Shown here piece after piece: positions 48,554-62,465 of a DNA stretch of 64,000 nucleotides; position 1 is the first letter of the stretch; every line of letters begins with the position of its first letter. Position numbers and translations under genes: made by a program. This stretch comes from Perca fluviatilis. Lineage: Eukaryota; Chordata; Actinopteri; Perciformes; Percidae. Location of the stretch: positions 16,099,749-16,163,748 of the forward strand of contig NC_053129.1 of NCBI RefSeq assembly GCF_010015445.1, given 5' to 3'. The notes below the pieces were generated by a model, which was given only the letters and a program-made list of their open reading frames with translations, did not search any database and was not told the origin of the DNA.

Positions 48554-49074
48554 TGAAAGGGCTAACAACTTGCATAAGTAAAGCAAACTGTCTACAAAAC
48601 CTGATCTTATTCTTAAAGGGGCAGTTTGTGAGTGACAGGTTAAAGTGAACCCTACGTGTGCATGTGTGTCTCTAGAGGAGTGCTTCACATGTTTGCTGAG
48701 TTTTGAGTTTGACGTGCAAACGCAGCTGAGTGAGGATTGAGGGACGATATCCTTGCTGTTGGATGTAGTGAGTTAACGGACAGGCTTAGCCAGCTGGCCT
48801 GTTGGGACCGTCACCTAGCACTGAACTCAAGCTACAGTATCTATATATTGGCACTGTGTCAGGCTTGGTCAGTAGGTAGGGCAGTTAGCTAGCATGACTG
48901 GCTAGCCGTTTGCGGTTGGCTAGCTGGGTTAGCTAGTCAGCAAACTGGGCTGACTGGTAGGCTGGTTCAGGCTTTGTGCCCAGGGCTTACTGACTCTTCT
49001 CCTGGCAGGCCAGGCCTGGCTGATTTTTTCTGGGCAGCTGGTTTTGTCAGTCTCTGTACCTCAGTCCGATGATG

Positions 49075-49295
49075 TCACTTCCTGTTGCCTGTGGTGGCGT
49101 TAGCTGTAGTGTCCGTCTTTGTTGCAGTGTTTTCAGTGTTTCCAGGGGGCTGTAGTGTCGTGGCATTAGGCCCGCCCCCGTTTTGAAGCGTTTCTTGTTT
49201 GAACTGTTGCAAGGCACGATTGACGGCATCCTCGACCAATCGCCTGCTGACTCTTAGTAGCTCCGCCTCATCGGGCTCAGACCGGCGACGCCCAC
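49075..49295 (-). CDS. akap7: akap7 terminal coding exon (PKA RII-binding helix)
   Basis: The frame opens just after a good acceptor (CTTGTCCTACTCAG) in phase 1 and runs 73 residues to TGA. It reads RRSEPDEAELLRVSRRL then VEDAVNRALQQF, the amphipathic helix by which AKAP7 (AKAP15/18) docks the type II regulatory subunit of protein kinase A. The exon ends in GNRK, like the NNRK end of the mammalian protein. A Thr/Asn-rich linker follows the helix. AKAP7 anchors PKA at membranes (short forms) or in cytosol and nucleus (long forms with a 2H phosphoesterase-like domain). Those upstream exons are not found up to 64000. The gene converges on med23. Confidence 0.87.
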
Positions 49296-49539
49296 CTGAG
49301 TAGGACAAGCACAGCAAAGACAAAATCATCATAATCATTCACAAGAACATGTTATGACACAGGCATTCAATTGGAGTCGTGTTTCTGGCCACCTGACGGA
49401 CGGAAGTCCAACTTCCATTCCCTTTTAGCTCTGTTTTTTGTCTTCACCAACTCTCTTTAGCTTCTGAATGCTCCACTATGTTCACCAGCTAGTCGCTAAC
49501 TTTGCCTGTAGTAACTTTGACAGGTAGTGTACAAATGGT

Positions 49540-49960
49540 TTATCAGAGCTTTTCTGCTCAATACGCTCGCGTCACAATGGCTTGCGCACGCCAATGTGAC
49601 GTCAAAATGACGTAGATCTCACTGGCGCGCCAGGATTTTGACGATTTTCACGACTCTATTTTTTTCAACTGTGCGCGACAAAGCGGAAACAGGAAGTATG
49701 AACGAGCTCGAGGGCAACCGGATGCCAGGATTCTCCGAGTGACTGCAAGTCTCTCTTGTAAACTTACTGGGTTAAGATGAGTTCTTTTATGGCGAAAGAA
49801 AGGCTTGATCCGACAAAGTAGGTAATCGAATCAAATCGAAGCACTGACGTCAATGCTGCTGCCAGTTCTTCCGTTGTTTACCTTTTTCTTCTTCTTCTAG
49901 TCCGTAGAAATAGCAAAGTCGGTAGCCTTTCCTCATTAGCGCCACCCCTGTTCAGGAGAA
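49540..49960. repeat. CpG-containing dispersed repeat
   Basis: Contains ATACGCTCGCGTCACAATGG, GCGCGACAAAGCGGAAACAG and CTTTTTCTTCTTCTTCTAGTCC. The CpG density and the CTTCTTCTTCT tail match a teleost repeat I have seen repeatedly. It might instead be mistaken for a CpG-island promoter. Confidence 0.4.
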
Positions 49961-51529
49961 GACTGCAACTAGTGTCGCGAGCACCACGCGCAAGTATAAA
50001 CAGTTACGGCGCTCCCATGAGGTCACACTGGCGCTCGACAGGCCGGCTGCGGCAAGTATACCCCACGTTTAACAGTAAAGTTGTAGGCCACAAAACCTAC
50101 CATAAATCTAGCTTAAGCCTCCCATGGTGTTTGGGTGTATTTTCATATGATAGCAAGGCTGATTTCATTCTTATTTCAGTATGTTTGAAATGAAAACAAA
50201 AAATAACTATTAATCTGACAATGATGAATGAGTCGATACTCACTCATCACATCCAGCAACAATAGACTGGATGTGATGACAATAGACAATATTTGACAGA
50301 GTTGATAATAACAGCTGAGTTAAACAAATCACTCTTCTATTATACATGCATTTTGGATTTAATCTACCTCCTGGGGAGATTAAAAGCTCTTTACCACACA
50401 GTTGCTTTTGATTTTGAAAAGACGAGATAGAAGGAGAGTCAGACAGACATAAAGTCAGTTAGGAAAAAAGTGAGACGGGGAGAAAGTCAATAATTCATGG
50501 TATAAAGACAGTTAAGGCAGGCAGCCTGTAAGATGGGCAGACTGCAATAAGCCATTCAGAAATTGAGTACTGCAGAAAACATACTATAACCACCTGATTA
50601 CCAAGGCCAAGAGCAAAATCCCCAAGTTTATCTTCTATAACACAAGATCCTGCTTGGGCCATAGATTTGTTTACACTTGAAAGCAGTGTGGTTATCTATT
50701 ATTCATTATAGAAGGAGACAGTTCACATAGTCGGAGTTAGACAGCCAACGTTGAAGATTAAGATTTGTTGAGGGCAGAAGAAAGCTGCACCTCAGCTTTG
50801 GTGTAGTCTCTGGTTTTGTATTAATATTGGCGAAATGCCAGCCACTATACATAACACACCTAACCAGTACTAGGTATACTGCTGCTAGGTATGAACTTAA
50901 CAAGGTGTACAACTGCTCTGCATGGAACTAAGTCCATTGTTGGCACAAACGTGCTGTGGACATTTTATGTATATTCCCCTTTTATCATCTAGCCATACTG
51001 CTGGGTTGAGGTCTACTATACAGTACATGCCACTGGAATAAATCCCAGTCACTGTTACCGCAGCACTAACAGCTTGTACTGTTGACACATGCATTATGTA
51101 TCCATGGATGTGTGTCTGCCAAAACAGAAACCAGGATGAGCACACTTTTCATTTATCAAATTATGGTCCCCATGTGCTCCCATTGGCTTCACTTCCTTAT
51201 TTTTCTGCTAAATTGATTTGAACATGGTGTTTTGTTGTAGTATCTAACTCATGGTGTATTGAGTTGTGCTGTTCTGAGAAGCCCTGCTTCTGTTGTAGAG
51301 ATCCTACTTGATTACATGTACCTGCAGCCTGCCTGTCAGTTTGAGTGACTCACACCTTTGACTGCTGTTTGATGAGGGATTTTTAACATCAGGACTGCAG
51401 CTGACTGAATTCATTTTTAATCTGTATGTGGAACTAACAGGATGTTGGCCGTTTCTAATTAAGCAGAATCAACTCAAACTGGCGCTTCGGGCACTATCAG
51501 ACCATTTCTGAGACATTTAAATTATGGAC

Positions 51530-52520
51530 CTATTTACACCTGGTTTTAAATGTATCTGAATGCATTATCTGGAAAATGGCATCCAATCCACAGCCTTTGC
51601 ATTTACATCTGGTCAGGGTATCGGTACTCCTACAACACAGTACCAAATAGTATCAAAACTTCTCCAGTCACGCAATACCTGCATTCAATCCTTTTTGTAC
51701 CCAGATCTAGAAAAAAAAAAGATTTATATAGTTTTGCTCGCAGCTAATCACCGCAAGTGTTCTTCGATTTAATGCAACATGTGACTGGCCCACCTACTCA
51801 CAGCAGCTACAACACTTACAGCCAGTGGTGGGGTGAGCGCAGTGTATTTGATGGAGTTGTACCGTTTTGTACAGTTATTTAATAAATAATTTAATAATTT
51901 GAATACTTTCAAAATATATCTGTGCAAAAATAATTTGGATGGGCTAAAGTGGTGTTGGCATTTCATGCAACTGAATGCTTCCATTCACATGATAGGTATC
52001 GAATGAAGTACTCTATGGGTATTGGTATCACTTTAAGGGTACTGGTATTTTTTAAATGATACCCAGCCCTACTCCTGGTATTAATAAGAGTCACGTTATC
52101 TTGATTCTGCTTGCATTGTAATCGGATGTCAATACGCAAATTACTTCTGAGGGGCTTGTGGATTTGTAAAACAAACATGGCGTGTCCCAGGTCAAGGGAT
52201 GTAATGAATGCACTTTTTTGCGAGGGAAGACTTGCTAGCCATTACTACTTAATTATTTCTGGGCACCTTAAGCTAGCACGAGAAGGCAGATTAACGTGAC
52301 CTTTCAAAATGCTGGGCGGATTTTTTTCTAAAGAATGTGGTCATGCTGTACAGATTGTATCTAGACCTGGCTGAGATCCGATCACAATCCGAGCCTGACC
52401 ACCTCCAGATGTGGTCTGGCCAATCCCATCGCAATGTGTTCTGCGTGGATTTAAACCTGCATTAACATGCGTTACTCCTTTTCAAGATAGGATATCCAGA
52501 TACAGGGTAATTTAAAAAAA
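51530..52520. mobile_element. Possible non-autonomous DNA element
   Basis: The left end CTATTTACACCTGGTTTTAA and the inverted right part CGTGGATTTAAACCTGCATT, with ATCCGATCACAATCCGAG nearby, resemble the ends of a teleost MITE family. The interior is not recognisable and may hold unrelated insertions. Confidence 0.35.
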
Positions 52521-54513
52521 AAAGTCAGTCGTGCAGACTACTTGGAGCTCATCGTTTATGATTGGCTCCGGGTCTGTGTACCCAACCGTTGTAATCAACT
52601 GGTGATCACACGGAACAATTTTCTTTCATCTAGGGAGCCTGATTTTGATGTTGCTTCATCTGCTTTCGACTGGAAGGTGCACTGTAGGAAATATTCAAAA
52701 CAAACATCAAGGTGAATGCTGGTTAAATTATGGTCTATAGTCTCCTTGTTCCATCTCTGTGAATGCGGTCAAGATACTGTATGTGGGGCCTACATTTCGA
52801 AATAAATACACTGTAGTGAACGCAGGTTTGATCCTTTAAAAAGTGCGAACTGCGGCTTTATGTGGTTTTTTTGTCATGCATTATGAAGACCTTCTTGTGA
52901 GGTTGTGGTAGATTTGTCCACACCACAGACTAAAGTGTCTGAGTGCAATGGGAACTTCCATAAGGATGAGAGCACAACAGAGTGTGCACATGCTAAAGTC
53001 CAACAGTTGGTTAAGGCCTCAACTAATAAAAATCTTTGTATGCAAATACTAAAACACGTGAAAGCCAAATATCAGCAAGTAATGGTGTTGGATTCTAAAT
53101 GTTCAGTGCTGTAGACACAAGCTTATGGATATAGTTTCTTAATAAAGTAAAAAATAATGTGATACTGTATTGATCTCTGTAAGAAAATCCTTGCATTTGT
53201 CCCTTTAGAGACTTCCTCGTTCTAGGAAGCAACGGCAGTGGGGCGGGGGGACGCTTGCTATCACAAGGCCATAAACCAGGCCGCACGGTTAATGGACAGG
53301 CTCCTTAATCACTTCCTGACTCCGCTTTAGCTTGGATCATTTAGGTTAACTGAATTTAAACTGATGAGGGAGGTGAAATAATTATAGATGAGAAATATGA
53401 TATCAGCTGAAAGGAAATACTGGCAGATACTTGTTTATGTGATTGGAAATGTGATTGGAAATGTGATTATTTTTTGACCAGTGCCTTTTCTAAAATGTTG
53501 AGATAATTAGCAACACACCAGATGTGATTGGATAGCTCTGAAAAAATACATATACATATGCTCCTGGTGATCACTTGGATTATTTTTTTTGTAATCAATA
53601 TTATCAGGGTAATCCACAGGTTGCTCAACGTAATCACATCATTAATCATCCCAAATTTGATTGTTTGATGATCTGAGCGATTTGATTACATTATTTTCAT
53701 TACATTATGCAATTTTAGCCTGTAATCAGATGTAGATTAGATTTGAAATGAACCTGGACATATGCTATAAGGAAGGACACATACTTGAGCGTTTGGCATG
53801 GAGTGGGTTCAAATCTGCAACACAAACAAATAAAAATAACAAGATTAAATGAAGACACGTACAAATAAAAATAAAGAAGAGATATTTTGCTATCTCGTGG
53901 GTTTCATACACTCAAGAAGCAGTACATGCATAAAAGCCCCTTTTTAACACTAGGGAGATACTTTAAGTGCTAGACAGCAATGATGTTTTTAAAGATTAGC
54001 TGTGGCCTCCTGGGCTATCTGAATAAATATTGTTTTCCAAGTCCACTGACTGTCACACTGTCAAAAGCTTCAAGACTCCGCAGTGTATAAATAGGTGTGC
54101 ACTTTTTGGGGTTTGGTGTAAGGCATAAAAAAAAAATCTGTGCACTGTCTGGTCCTAGACCTTTTTATTCCAAAGGTGGAAGAAATACAAACATGAATGT
54201 GTTTCAGATGAGGCAGTGCAGAAAAAAAATGTACTGTGGATTTTGGCATATTTTTAAGATGGGAAGATTAACGACATATGGGGACTAAATCCCTCATTTC
54301 GTCTTGTCTCTCTTATTCAGATGCTGCTGTCGTTACGAATACCCAGAAAATATTAGCTAGTAATTTTGACCCTACATAAACAGACTTCTGCATGCTTGTC
54401 AAAGGTCTGTTCTGTGTCTTTTTAAAAGGGGTGTGTGTTTGTGAGAATGAGTTTTTTTCCCTGCCTATATTGATCTGACAAACCTTTATGATGGCAGTAA
54501 AGCTGCCCTCTGT

Positions 54514-54517
<4 letters not shown>

Positions 54518-54585
<68 letters not shown>

Positions 54586-54602
54586 ACACACACACACACA
54601 CA
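54518..54602. repeat. (CA)n microsatellite
   Basis: About 42 CA units with one CACCACA interruption. Confidence 0.97.
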
Positions 54603-55373
54603 CCTTTCTCAACGTATATCTCTCTCACACACCCTTTCTTTAAGCTTATATCCTTACTCTCATATTCCTCTTTTTCTCTACTTTTTCTCTTCATACTCCC
54701 TCCATCTCTATGGATCTACCACCAACCTCCTATCTGCCTCTTTCTGTCTTTACTTTTCCTAACCACTCTCTCACTACTTTTTTGCTGGCAGTGTTGTCAT
54801 GGTGATGGGATAAGAACCACACAGGCACGTCAACTTTTAACAACACAGGAGGTTGTATTGACTTATGTAAGTTTTTAGGCAGGTTTCACAATCTCTTGTC
54901 TTTAGGTGTGCGCATCTTTTTCTTCCACCTTGTCTCTTTCTCCGCATCTGAATGTCTTTCTTCTTTGCCTTGCTGCCTCTCTCTTTCAGGATTATCTTTC
55001 CCATATTTATTGACTAGTGTGACTCAAGACCTATTTTTGAATATCGCTTTTGATGTCTTACTCTGTGGGCTGCTATCATATGCATTCCTTCCTTCATCAG
55101 TATGCATTACATTCGAGTCTCGGTCTCATTCAACTAAACCTAAACCAAACTAAACCTCCTAGCCCATATGGTGCAAACCAAGGCAATTTGTAGAGTCTGG
55201 ATGAACCTCTAGTGGAAATGAGATTAGTCCAGATTAAAAATGTGGTCTTCTTTCCAACAGCAACAGCATGCCAGGTTGTGTTTTCACTCTATTAAGTGTT
55301 TAGCCATGCTAGGGTCATGGCTCTAAGTCTGTCGATTGGTCTACCACTTCAGTCCAGACTGAAATATCTCAAC

Positions 55374-55916
55374 TAGGGCTGCAACTAATGAAAATGCTCT
55401 TATTGTTTAATCTGCGAACAATGACCTTGATTTATCAATTAGCTGTTTGGTCTATAAAACTTCAGAAAATACTAAAATGAAACGCTTTTTTTTTTAAAAT
55501 AAGACTCCAAGAACCAAAGACATTTAATATACAATTATATTAAACGGAGAAAAGCAGCAAGAAGCTGGAACCAAAGGATGGTTGAGAATGAAGTTAAATG
55601 TTTAATTGTTCATAAAACAAATATTGGTTTATCACTAAATGCCTGCAAAACTAATGACATTTTTATCAATGCTTTCTGTTAAGTGCCAATAAGCAAATGT
55701 TAGCATGCTAAACTAAGATTGTAAACATGGTAAACATTATACCTGCTAGAAGTCAACATGTTAGCATGCTGACGTTAGCACTTAGCTTAAAGAACTTTCT
55801 AAGTACAGCCTAAAGAGCTGCTAGCATGGCTGTAGCCTCTCTTGTTTATAATTTAAATAGTATTGAAACAATAAGCTGATTTATCAATCAGTTAATAATC
55901 ATTATTTGCAGCCCTA
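55374..55916. mobile_element. hAT-type teleost MITE
   Basis: The ends are inverted: TAGGGCTGCAACTAATGA at the left and the complement of TAGGGCTGCAAATAATGA at the right. TTAGCTGTTTGGTCTATAAA beside the left end is a hallmark of this abundant family. A second repeat with GTTAGCATGCTGACGTTAGC motifs (about 55680-55800) lies inside it. No 8-bp target duplication is visible. Confidence 0.7.
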
Positions 55917-58028
55917 ATTATATTACATCATAATTTATCAAGTGAAAAGCCCTTTTACTAACCCTTTTACTTCACTATGTACCAACGTTAGCTTTGTCAT
56001 TGTGAGCATGCTGATATTAGCATTTAGCTCAGGGCTTCCACTTTGTTCCTTTCACAGTCCTCCACCTTTGTCTCTAGGTTTTGTAGTTACTCCGATGGGA
56101 GAAAAGGTTGAAAGGCTGTTGGTGAACCGATGCTGTGTTTGGGATTATGACTCTGTAATGTCAGCAGACTGCGAGTCTGTGCAATGTCAAGTAACAACTA
56201 CTTGTGTCTGCTTTGTTTTTAATTGACTCCCAGCGTCACCGCTCTGCCCTGCTTTACTTGGCTCTGACCTCTGCTCTGCTGTGATTTATGTTGTGCTATG
56301 TAAGAAACTTTTAACACCATTACTTCAAACTCCCAGACACACTTATTTATCTTGTTCCTTCAGATAACTAATAGTGTCCACTTCCTGGTTGGATCAGAGC
56401 TGACATTCTGCTGAAGTCTGTCAAAAGTTTAAGCCAGCCGCCTTCAACACTTTGTTCTTTCCATGATGGAAAAAGCACTTTATAATGTTCAGTTTCCAGC
56501 TGAGGTAGCTTCTCTGTTGATGCTACCCATATGCAAGCATTTCACATCTACATGCAGAATCAAAGGGACCCATAATAATCCAATTAAAGACCTGAATCAA
56601 AAATTACTAGATACAGCAGCCTAACTGATTATGTTTATATCCAGCCTAATAATATGCTGCTATGACTCATTTCTTCTAACTCTAAATGAACTGATTTCCT
56701 GAAAGCTCGAGCAGCAGTTTAGGCAGAAATTGGACGAGAAAAAAAGCATAAGCAAGAGCAATGGGCAGATGAAGAGGAGGAGAAGCTGGAGAAAAGGGGG
56801 GAAAGGGGAGGAGGAAGACCACAGTACAGTATGTGATGTGAAGAAGAGGAGGGTGTATGTGCGCAACATGAAGACCTCCTTTTATGGAGGTTCGACGCAG
56901 AAAGATGAGAAGTAAAAGGAAAAAATAAGAGCCATGTGAGGACAGAGAGGGAAGTCTGATGGAGACGAGAAATGAGGAAGAACAGACCTTGGAAAAGCAG
57001 TAAAAGACGAGGACAGGGTTGGGGAGGTTAAGCGCTGTAAAGAGCACTGATGGTGAAGCGGTTTCCTGAGGAAATACCAGAGACTCTCTCACACACGAGA
57101 TAGTTCAACTCATATTCAGGTTACAGGCTTACTAAGGATAAGCTGTTTATGGATTATTAAGAATAAACATTACATTACCAAAGAAATCGACCTCATGGAG
57201 ATCAGGAAAACAGACGTGTTCTGTAAATCGCTGAACGCCAGGAAGACTACAGTACTTTGGGTTTATTAGATAAATTAGCTCATGTGCTGTTTAAATGCAA
57301 ACACAAATGCACCTAAATGCTGAACTCATCAGGATGTTGTTGTGTCCACAAGTACACATAATGGAGATTAATCCAGTTGATTAAAGATTCAGCTAAGGGT
57401 ACAGTAGAAAGTCAGATAAATAAACCTGAGCTGTAATCCTGGAGAGTAGCTGATGGCCCTACATCGTCCTCATCAAATGGCCTTTGAGCTACATCTCCTC
57501 TTTCTACAACGTGTCCTAAAATGTGGCCTAATGAGCCTGCATTTGTTATTTCTACAACAGAGAAAAAAATAATTACATTTCTGACAATCTCTCTATTTTA
57601 CCAGAACAATGAGATTCAGGGTGTCGGTCCCCCTAAGTGTGTGAGTCTGTTCCTCTCCACCAGTGCACTGATCGACAATTTCATGGCCGATAAACTCCTC
57701 CATTGAGACGGGGAACACCATCAAAGCTCTTTTTTCTCACTCATTCAAAAATGTTTTGGTCGAAACAGTTAATTTCTTTTCTTCTGACCTGAACATGAGG
57801 ATTTATCCCCAACACCAACATAATTTCGGGAAAAGATACACAGATACAGTACATGCCAGATGTAAAGAATAAGACATTGGGAAGAGGGTTCGGTACCGAG
57901 CTCTTTACTTACTACTTTTTTTTACTACCGAGGACCGATAAATGTTAAATCAATCAGTGCCAAATTTCGGTAACTGAGAACGCTAATCTGTCCACTCTGC
58001 ATGTTGACTGAGAGCAGAGCTCAGCTCT

Positions 58029-58029
<1 letters not shown>

Positions 58030-58121
<92 letters not shown>
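58030..58121. repeat. (CA)n microsatellite
   Basis: 46 perfect CA units. Confidence 0.98.
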
Positions 58122-58123
<2 letters not shown>

Positions 58124-58589
58124 CAACAACAAGGCAGTTCAAAGTGCTTTACATAAATCATGAAAGAACAGTTAAAAAAAAAGATAGAAAAAATACAGGC
58201 TAAAATAGAATAAGATACAAATAGCCTACAATAAGTTCCAATGCAAATAGTTTTGGAATTATGTTTACAACTGAAATTAATTTTTTGTTATTACAGAGAG
58301 AAGGTACTGAAAAAAAGGTACCCTAATTTGGAATAAGAAAAGATAACTATTTGAGTCTGTGATTTGCTTTAAAAGCGATTTCAGAGAAAGTGTACATACT
58401 AGTGCAGTCCAATTATTCCTTGACTGATGTACAAAGTACAACATATCTTTAACTTTATTAGGTGGAAATTATTTTCGTGAAAATGTGTTAAATTAGTTGA
58501 GCGTGTCAGCTTTTACTAATTAGCACAAAACACAAAGTACAGCTGAGGCTTATGGCAATATCATTACTTCTGCAAGAATTTGGTCATAT

Positions 58590-58890
58590 TTGTCCTGATG
58601 GTGTTGCTAGATGAAAAGATGGAGGATCACCAAAGTGATTACGATCCATCCTGAGGAGAACCTGAATGTGCGTACTAAACGTCATAGAAAACAATCCAAT
58701 AATTGAATTATCGAGACATTTCACTCTGAACCACCTGATGGAGGTGCTATGGAGCAAGTCTGGGGATCACCAAAGTTGATAGGAATAATAACGTCTGTAC
58801 AAAATGTCATCTAATAGATGCTGAGATAATTCAATCTGGACCAAAAGTGGGAGACTGATCGGCCAACACTGCCATCCCTAGAGCCATGCA
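58590..58890. repeat. Common teleost dispersed repeat
   Basis: Two partial copies in tandem, each with GGATCACCAAAGT. The second continues to ATGCTGAGATAATTCAATCT and ends CACTGCCATCCCTAGAGCCA. The family is the one seen in inverse orientation near 30250-30480. Confidence 0.6.
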
Positions 58891-60970
58891 GCTAAAAGGC
58901 TAAAACAAGTCATCGTTTCAGCATTGCTTCTTTCAATTAAAGAAAGAAAAAAAAAAAAAACGTGCCACATGATGAACATTTGGTTATTTGGCTAAAGCTG
59001 TGCAGCCGGACAGGTGTGTCGCCTCTGAACACTGCTTGACCGTGGATCAAACAACTGGCTCGACCTTTATACCGCGAATGGTCAAGAGGCTGAAAAACTG
59101 AGCTTTGATTTGACATCTTTCGCTCCTCTCCTCTGGTGTCACAGAACAAAGCGTCACAGCAACCTAGTCTGTCAGCTAATTTACAAAAGCATAACAAGGC
59201 ATGACTTGGCTCCATCAGCTCAGTAAAGCCCCACTGGGACTAAATGTGAAATAGTGTGATTTCTGTACAGGGCCCGGTGGGTTTTCATCTCTTAATCATT
59301 TCAGAAAATCAAAGCAGCACAAGGAATCACATGCCTCTCCCTCCTAGCATCACCCCTCTTATTTTTTTTATAACCGCTAACCTACTGCAGCTTTATTATG
59401 TGCTGTATATCTTTATAAAGAGCACTGGCTGTTTCTGGCCTCATTCTAAAGCATGTCTAGCTTGAAAAGCGTCTGGTGGTCAGCACTGACTGTAATCCAT
59501 GAGACCTTGGCACCATCAAATAGTGTGGAGACCAAGCATTAAAGAGGTCTCTTATTGATTGGACCTTTTAAAAGCAGACACAGCGCTGTTTCCATTTGTC
59601 TTCGCACAACGAGACCTTAGTCTCTTGTTCCCCTTGGCCAAGCATCACGCATGTGGGCCGTAATTTAAACCCAGCTGTGCCTGCCCTCCTCTGTGTCAGG
59701 TCCTTGTGGAGAAAGCAGTCAGTATTCAAGTTTGGCTGCTTACTGACCCCGCTCACTGAGCTCTAGCTGACTGTCAGACTCACACTTATATATACAGATA
59801 GACAAATAGACAGACAGACACACCCCTTTTGGAATTTTAGAGCACGGACAAAGAATGTGAACATTCCAGTGTTTTTATATATTTAAAAAAAAAAAGGATG
59901 GTAATGAAAGGAATACAGAGAGTCACCGTATTGAAAGAAGAAAACTCGGCAGAGAGAACTGAATGGGAGAAAAAAGGATGAATTAAAGCATTGCTGCATG
60001 AATCTCCTTCGCTCGCTCTGCTCCCTCCTCGTCTTTATCTCCTCCTCCCTGTACTCTTCTCATCTTTTTCCCTCTCTTCCTTCCATGTGGACTCTGCTGT
60101 CTTCACCAGCTCTCTCTCTCTTTGTGCAGCACTCTCCCTTACTCTTTTCTGTGTGTATTTGTGAGCCATATAGCTGAATTTTTAACTATATTTATTTTGT
60201 GATACCGCGATCGCGCAAACCTTGACAGCCAAAAGAAAAGAAAAAAAGATTCCTGCCTGATCGAGGTCATGTCTGTTCTGTTGCTACACGCTGTAGTGTA
60301 ATGCAGGTAAACAGCTCATGCCTGGCCAACCAGAGGCTGAGCCACCCTTCATTTGCGTATTCCAAGCAAGCTGTGTCACTCTGAGGGGTAAAGCTGCCTT
60401 TATCTAACTGTTACTAGAAGGGCAAAATATATGGTGATAAGAGTGTGAATAAAAGCCAATGCTATGAAAGGACTGTACATTTGTTAAAAAAAAGCAACCC
60501 ACAAAGATCAGCAGGGTACACTGTACATTAGCACAAATTACTAATAATACTCCTTCCAAGCAAAATGTTTAAAATCTGTTCAGTCAACGGAGATCCTACT
60601 GACCGAGGTAATATGAGGAGAGGAACAGTGAGGGAGGGACAAGACATATCACAATTTAGTGACTGGACTGTTTATGTAGCTTAATGATGGAAGAGAATAA
60701 TTATAATGTATTAAGTCCCATTTGCCACTTTGTTAGCCTGATAGTTGGCATGCAATCTCAAAAGGTGCTCAACATATTTCAATTAAACCTGGCACAAATC
60801 CATTTTTTTTCCAAAAAGTTTTAATGCAGATCACACCCCCATGGTCATTTATGAAGCACTTTGTTTTTCTGAATAATTCCTCAACTGTTAAGAGAAAATC
60901 ATCATCAGCTTTTTTTTTTATATATATTTTTTTTTTAAAAGAGATTCGTTACAGCAGTTTAATCAACCAA

Positions 60971-61222
60971 ATATTCTCTGGTTTCAGCTCCTTAAATGTG
61001 AAGATTTGTTGCTTTTATGCTTTTTATATAATTTTAAATTGCATATCTTTGGAATTTTGGACTGTTGGACAAGAAAAGATATCTACAGACGTCGCCTTGG
61101 GATTTCAGAACTTGGGAAAGACATTTTTCACTTTTTTTGGACATTCTGGAGACTAAACAATTAATCCGACAAATAATCGACAGATTAATTGATAACGAAA
61201 ATAACAGTTAGCTGCAGCCCTA
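60971..61222. mobile_element. Truncated copy of the hAT-type MITE at 55374
   Basis: Contains CAGCTCCTTAAATGTGAAG, TTGGACTGTTGGACAAGAAA and the end CAGTTAGCTGCAGCCCTA, the diagnostic right half of the same family. The left half is missing. Confidence 0.65.
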
Positions 61223-61435
61223 CATGAGAAGCAGATTTTTTTGGCACAACACATCTACCACACTACCACCTTCTCAGATTTTCCAACACTTTTCTAAACA
61301 CCAATCTGCAACTAGTTTGTCATATAAGTGGATAATAAAAGTGAGTGCAAGTACTTGGTTGTGACAGGTAGTGTGCTTGAGCGTGTCTTTCACCCACAGT
61401 GACCTCTAACACCACTGTGACACCTTGTCATATTG

Positions 61436-61520
61436 GTTATGGTTGAAGTCACAGACACACACAGACACACAGATACACATACACACAGATACACAGACAC
61501 ACAGAGACACACACACACGT
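61436..61520. repeat. Imperfect (CA/GACA)n microsatellite
   Basis: CACAGACACACAGATACACA-type units, imperfect. Confidence 0.85.
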
Positions 61521-61803
61521 CTTGCTGTGCTCACGAGAAGGACTGTCACCACATCACGGGGGTAGTAGCTGACCTACACACACTCCTCTTTGTCTGCCTC
61601 CTATGTCCTTGCCTCTGCTTTTGTCTAAATATTAGCATTTCTTTTAGAGCCCATTCCCTCATTTTAGCCTCATTAGTCTTCATTCCCTGCATCGCTCTTT
61701 CCCCCTTCTCCCTCCATCTCTCTCAAATCAGAAGTAGGGCACAGTGGCTCGACTGTTTATAGCAATGCAGCTGCAAGCGGCGAGAGGCAGACAGAGAGAA
61801 CAC

Positions 61804-61817
61804 GAGAGAGAGAACAC

Positions 61818-61851
<34 letters not shown>

Positions 61852-61856
61852 GAGAA
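61804..61856. repeat. (GA)n microsatellite
   Basis: GA units with two interruptions. Confidence 0.9.
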
Positions 61857-62113
61857 AACAGAGATATCCAATTGGCCGAATATCTCTAAACAAAAAATCC
61901 TAAATAAAAACAAATTTTAAGAAAATACAGAGTCAGTGACCATGAGCTGGAAATTGAAAGCGGTCGACATTTAAAATTGTGGAGGCCAAGAGAGGAACGG
62001 GTCTGTACACACTGCCACCAGGACATCGAAACAGAATTGCATTTCTTATGTTCCCAGAGACATGCACACTATTTGTTTATTATATGCAGTTATATCATAA
62101 TTATCCTGTTTAC

Positions 62114-62117
<4 letters not shown>

Positions 62118-62196
<79 letters not shown>
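62118..62196. repeat. (ATT)n then (ATC)n compound microsatellite
   Basis: About twelve ATT units pass directly into about fourteen ATC units. Confidence 0.95.
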
Positions 62197-62283
62197 GATG
62201 TATTTACCATTTGTTTGTATGTTTGTTCCTATGCTTTGGCAACACAGATGTATTGATTTTATCATGCAAATAAAAGCTAATTG

Positions 62284-62465
<182 letters not shown>

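Noticed and set aside
49540..50060. CpG-rich stretch that could be a promoter for an akap7 short isoform
   Set aside because: It matches a dispersed teleost repeat by eye, and no minus-strand first exon with a start and donor was found next to it.
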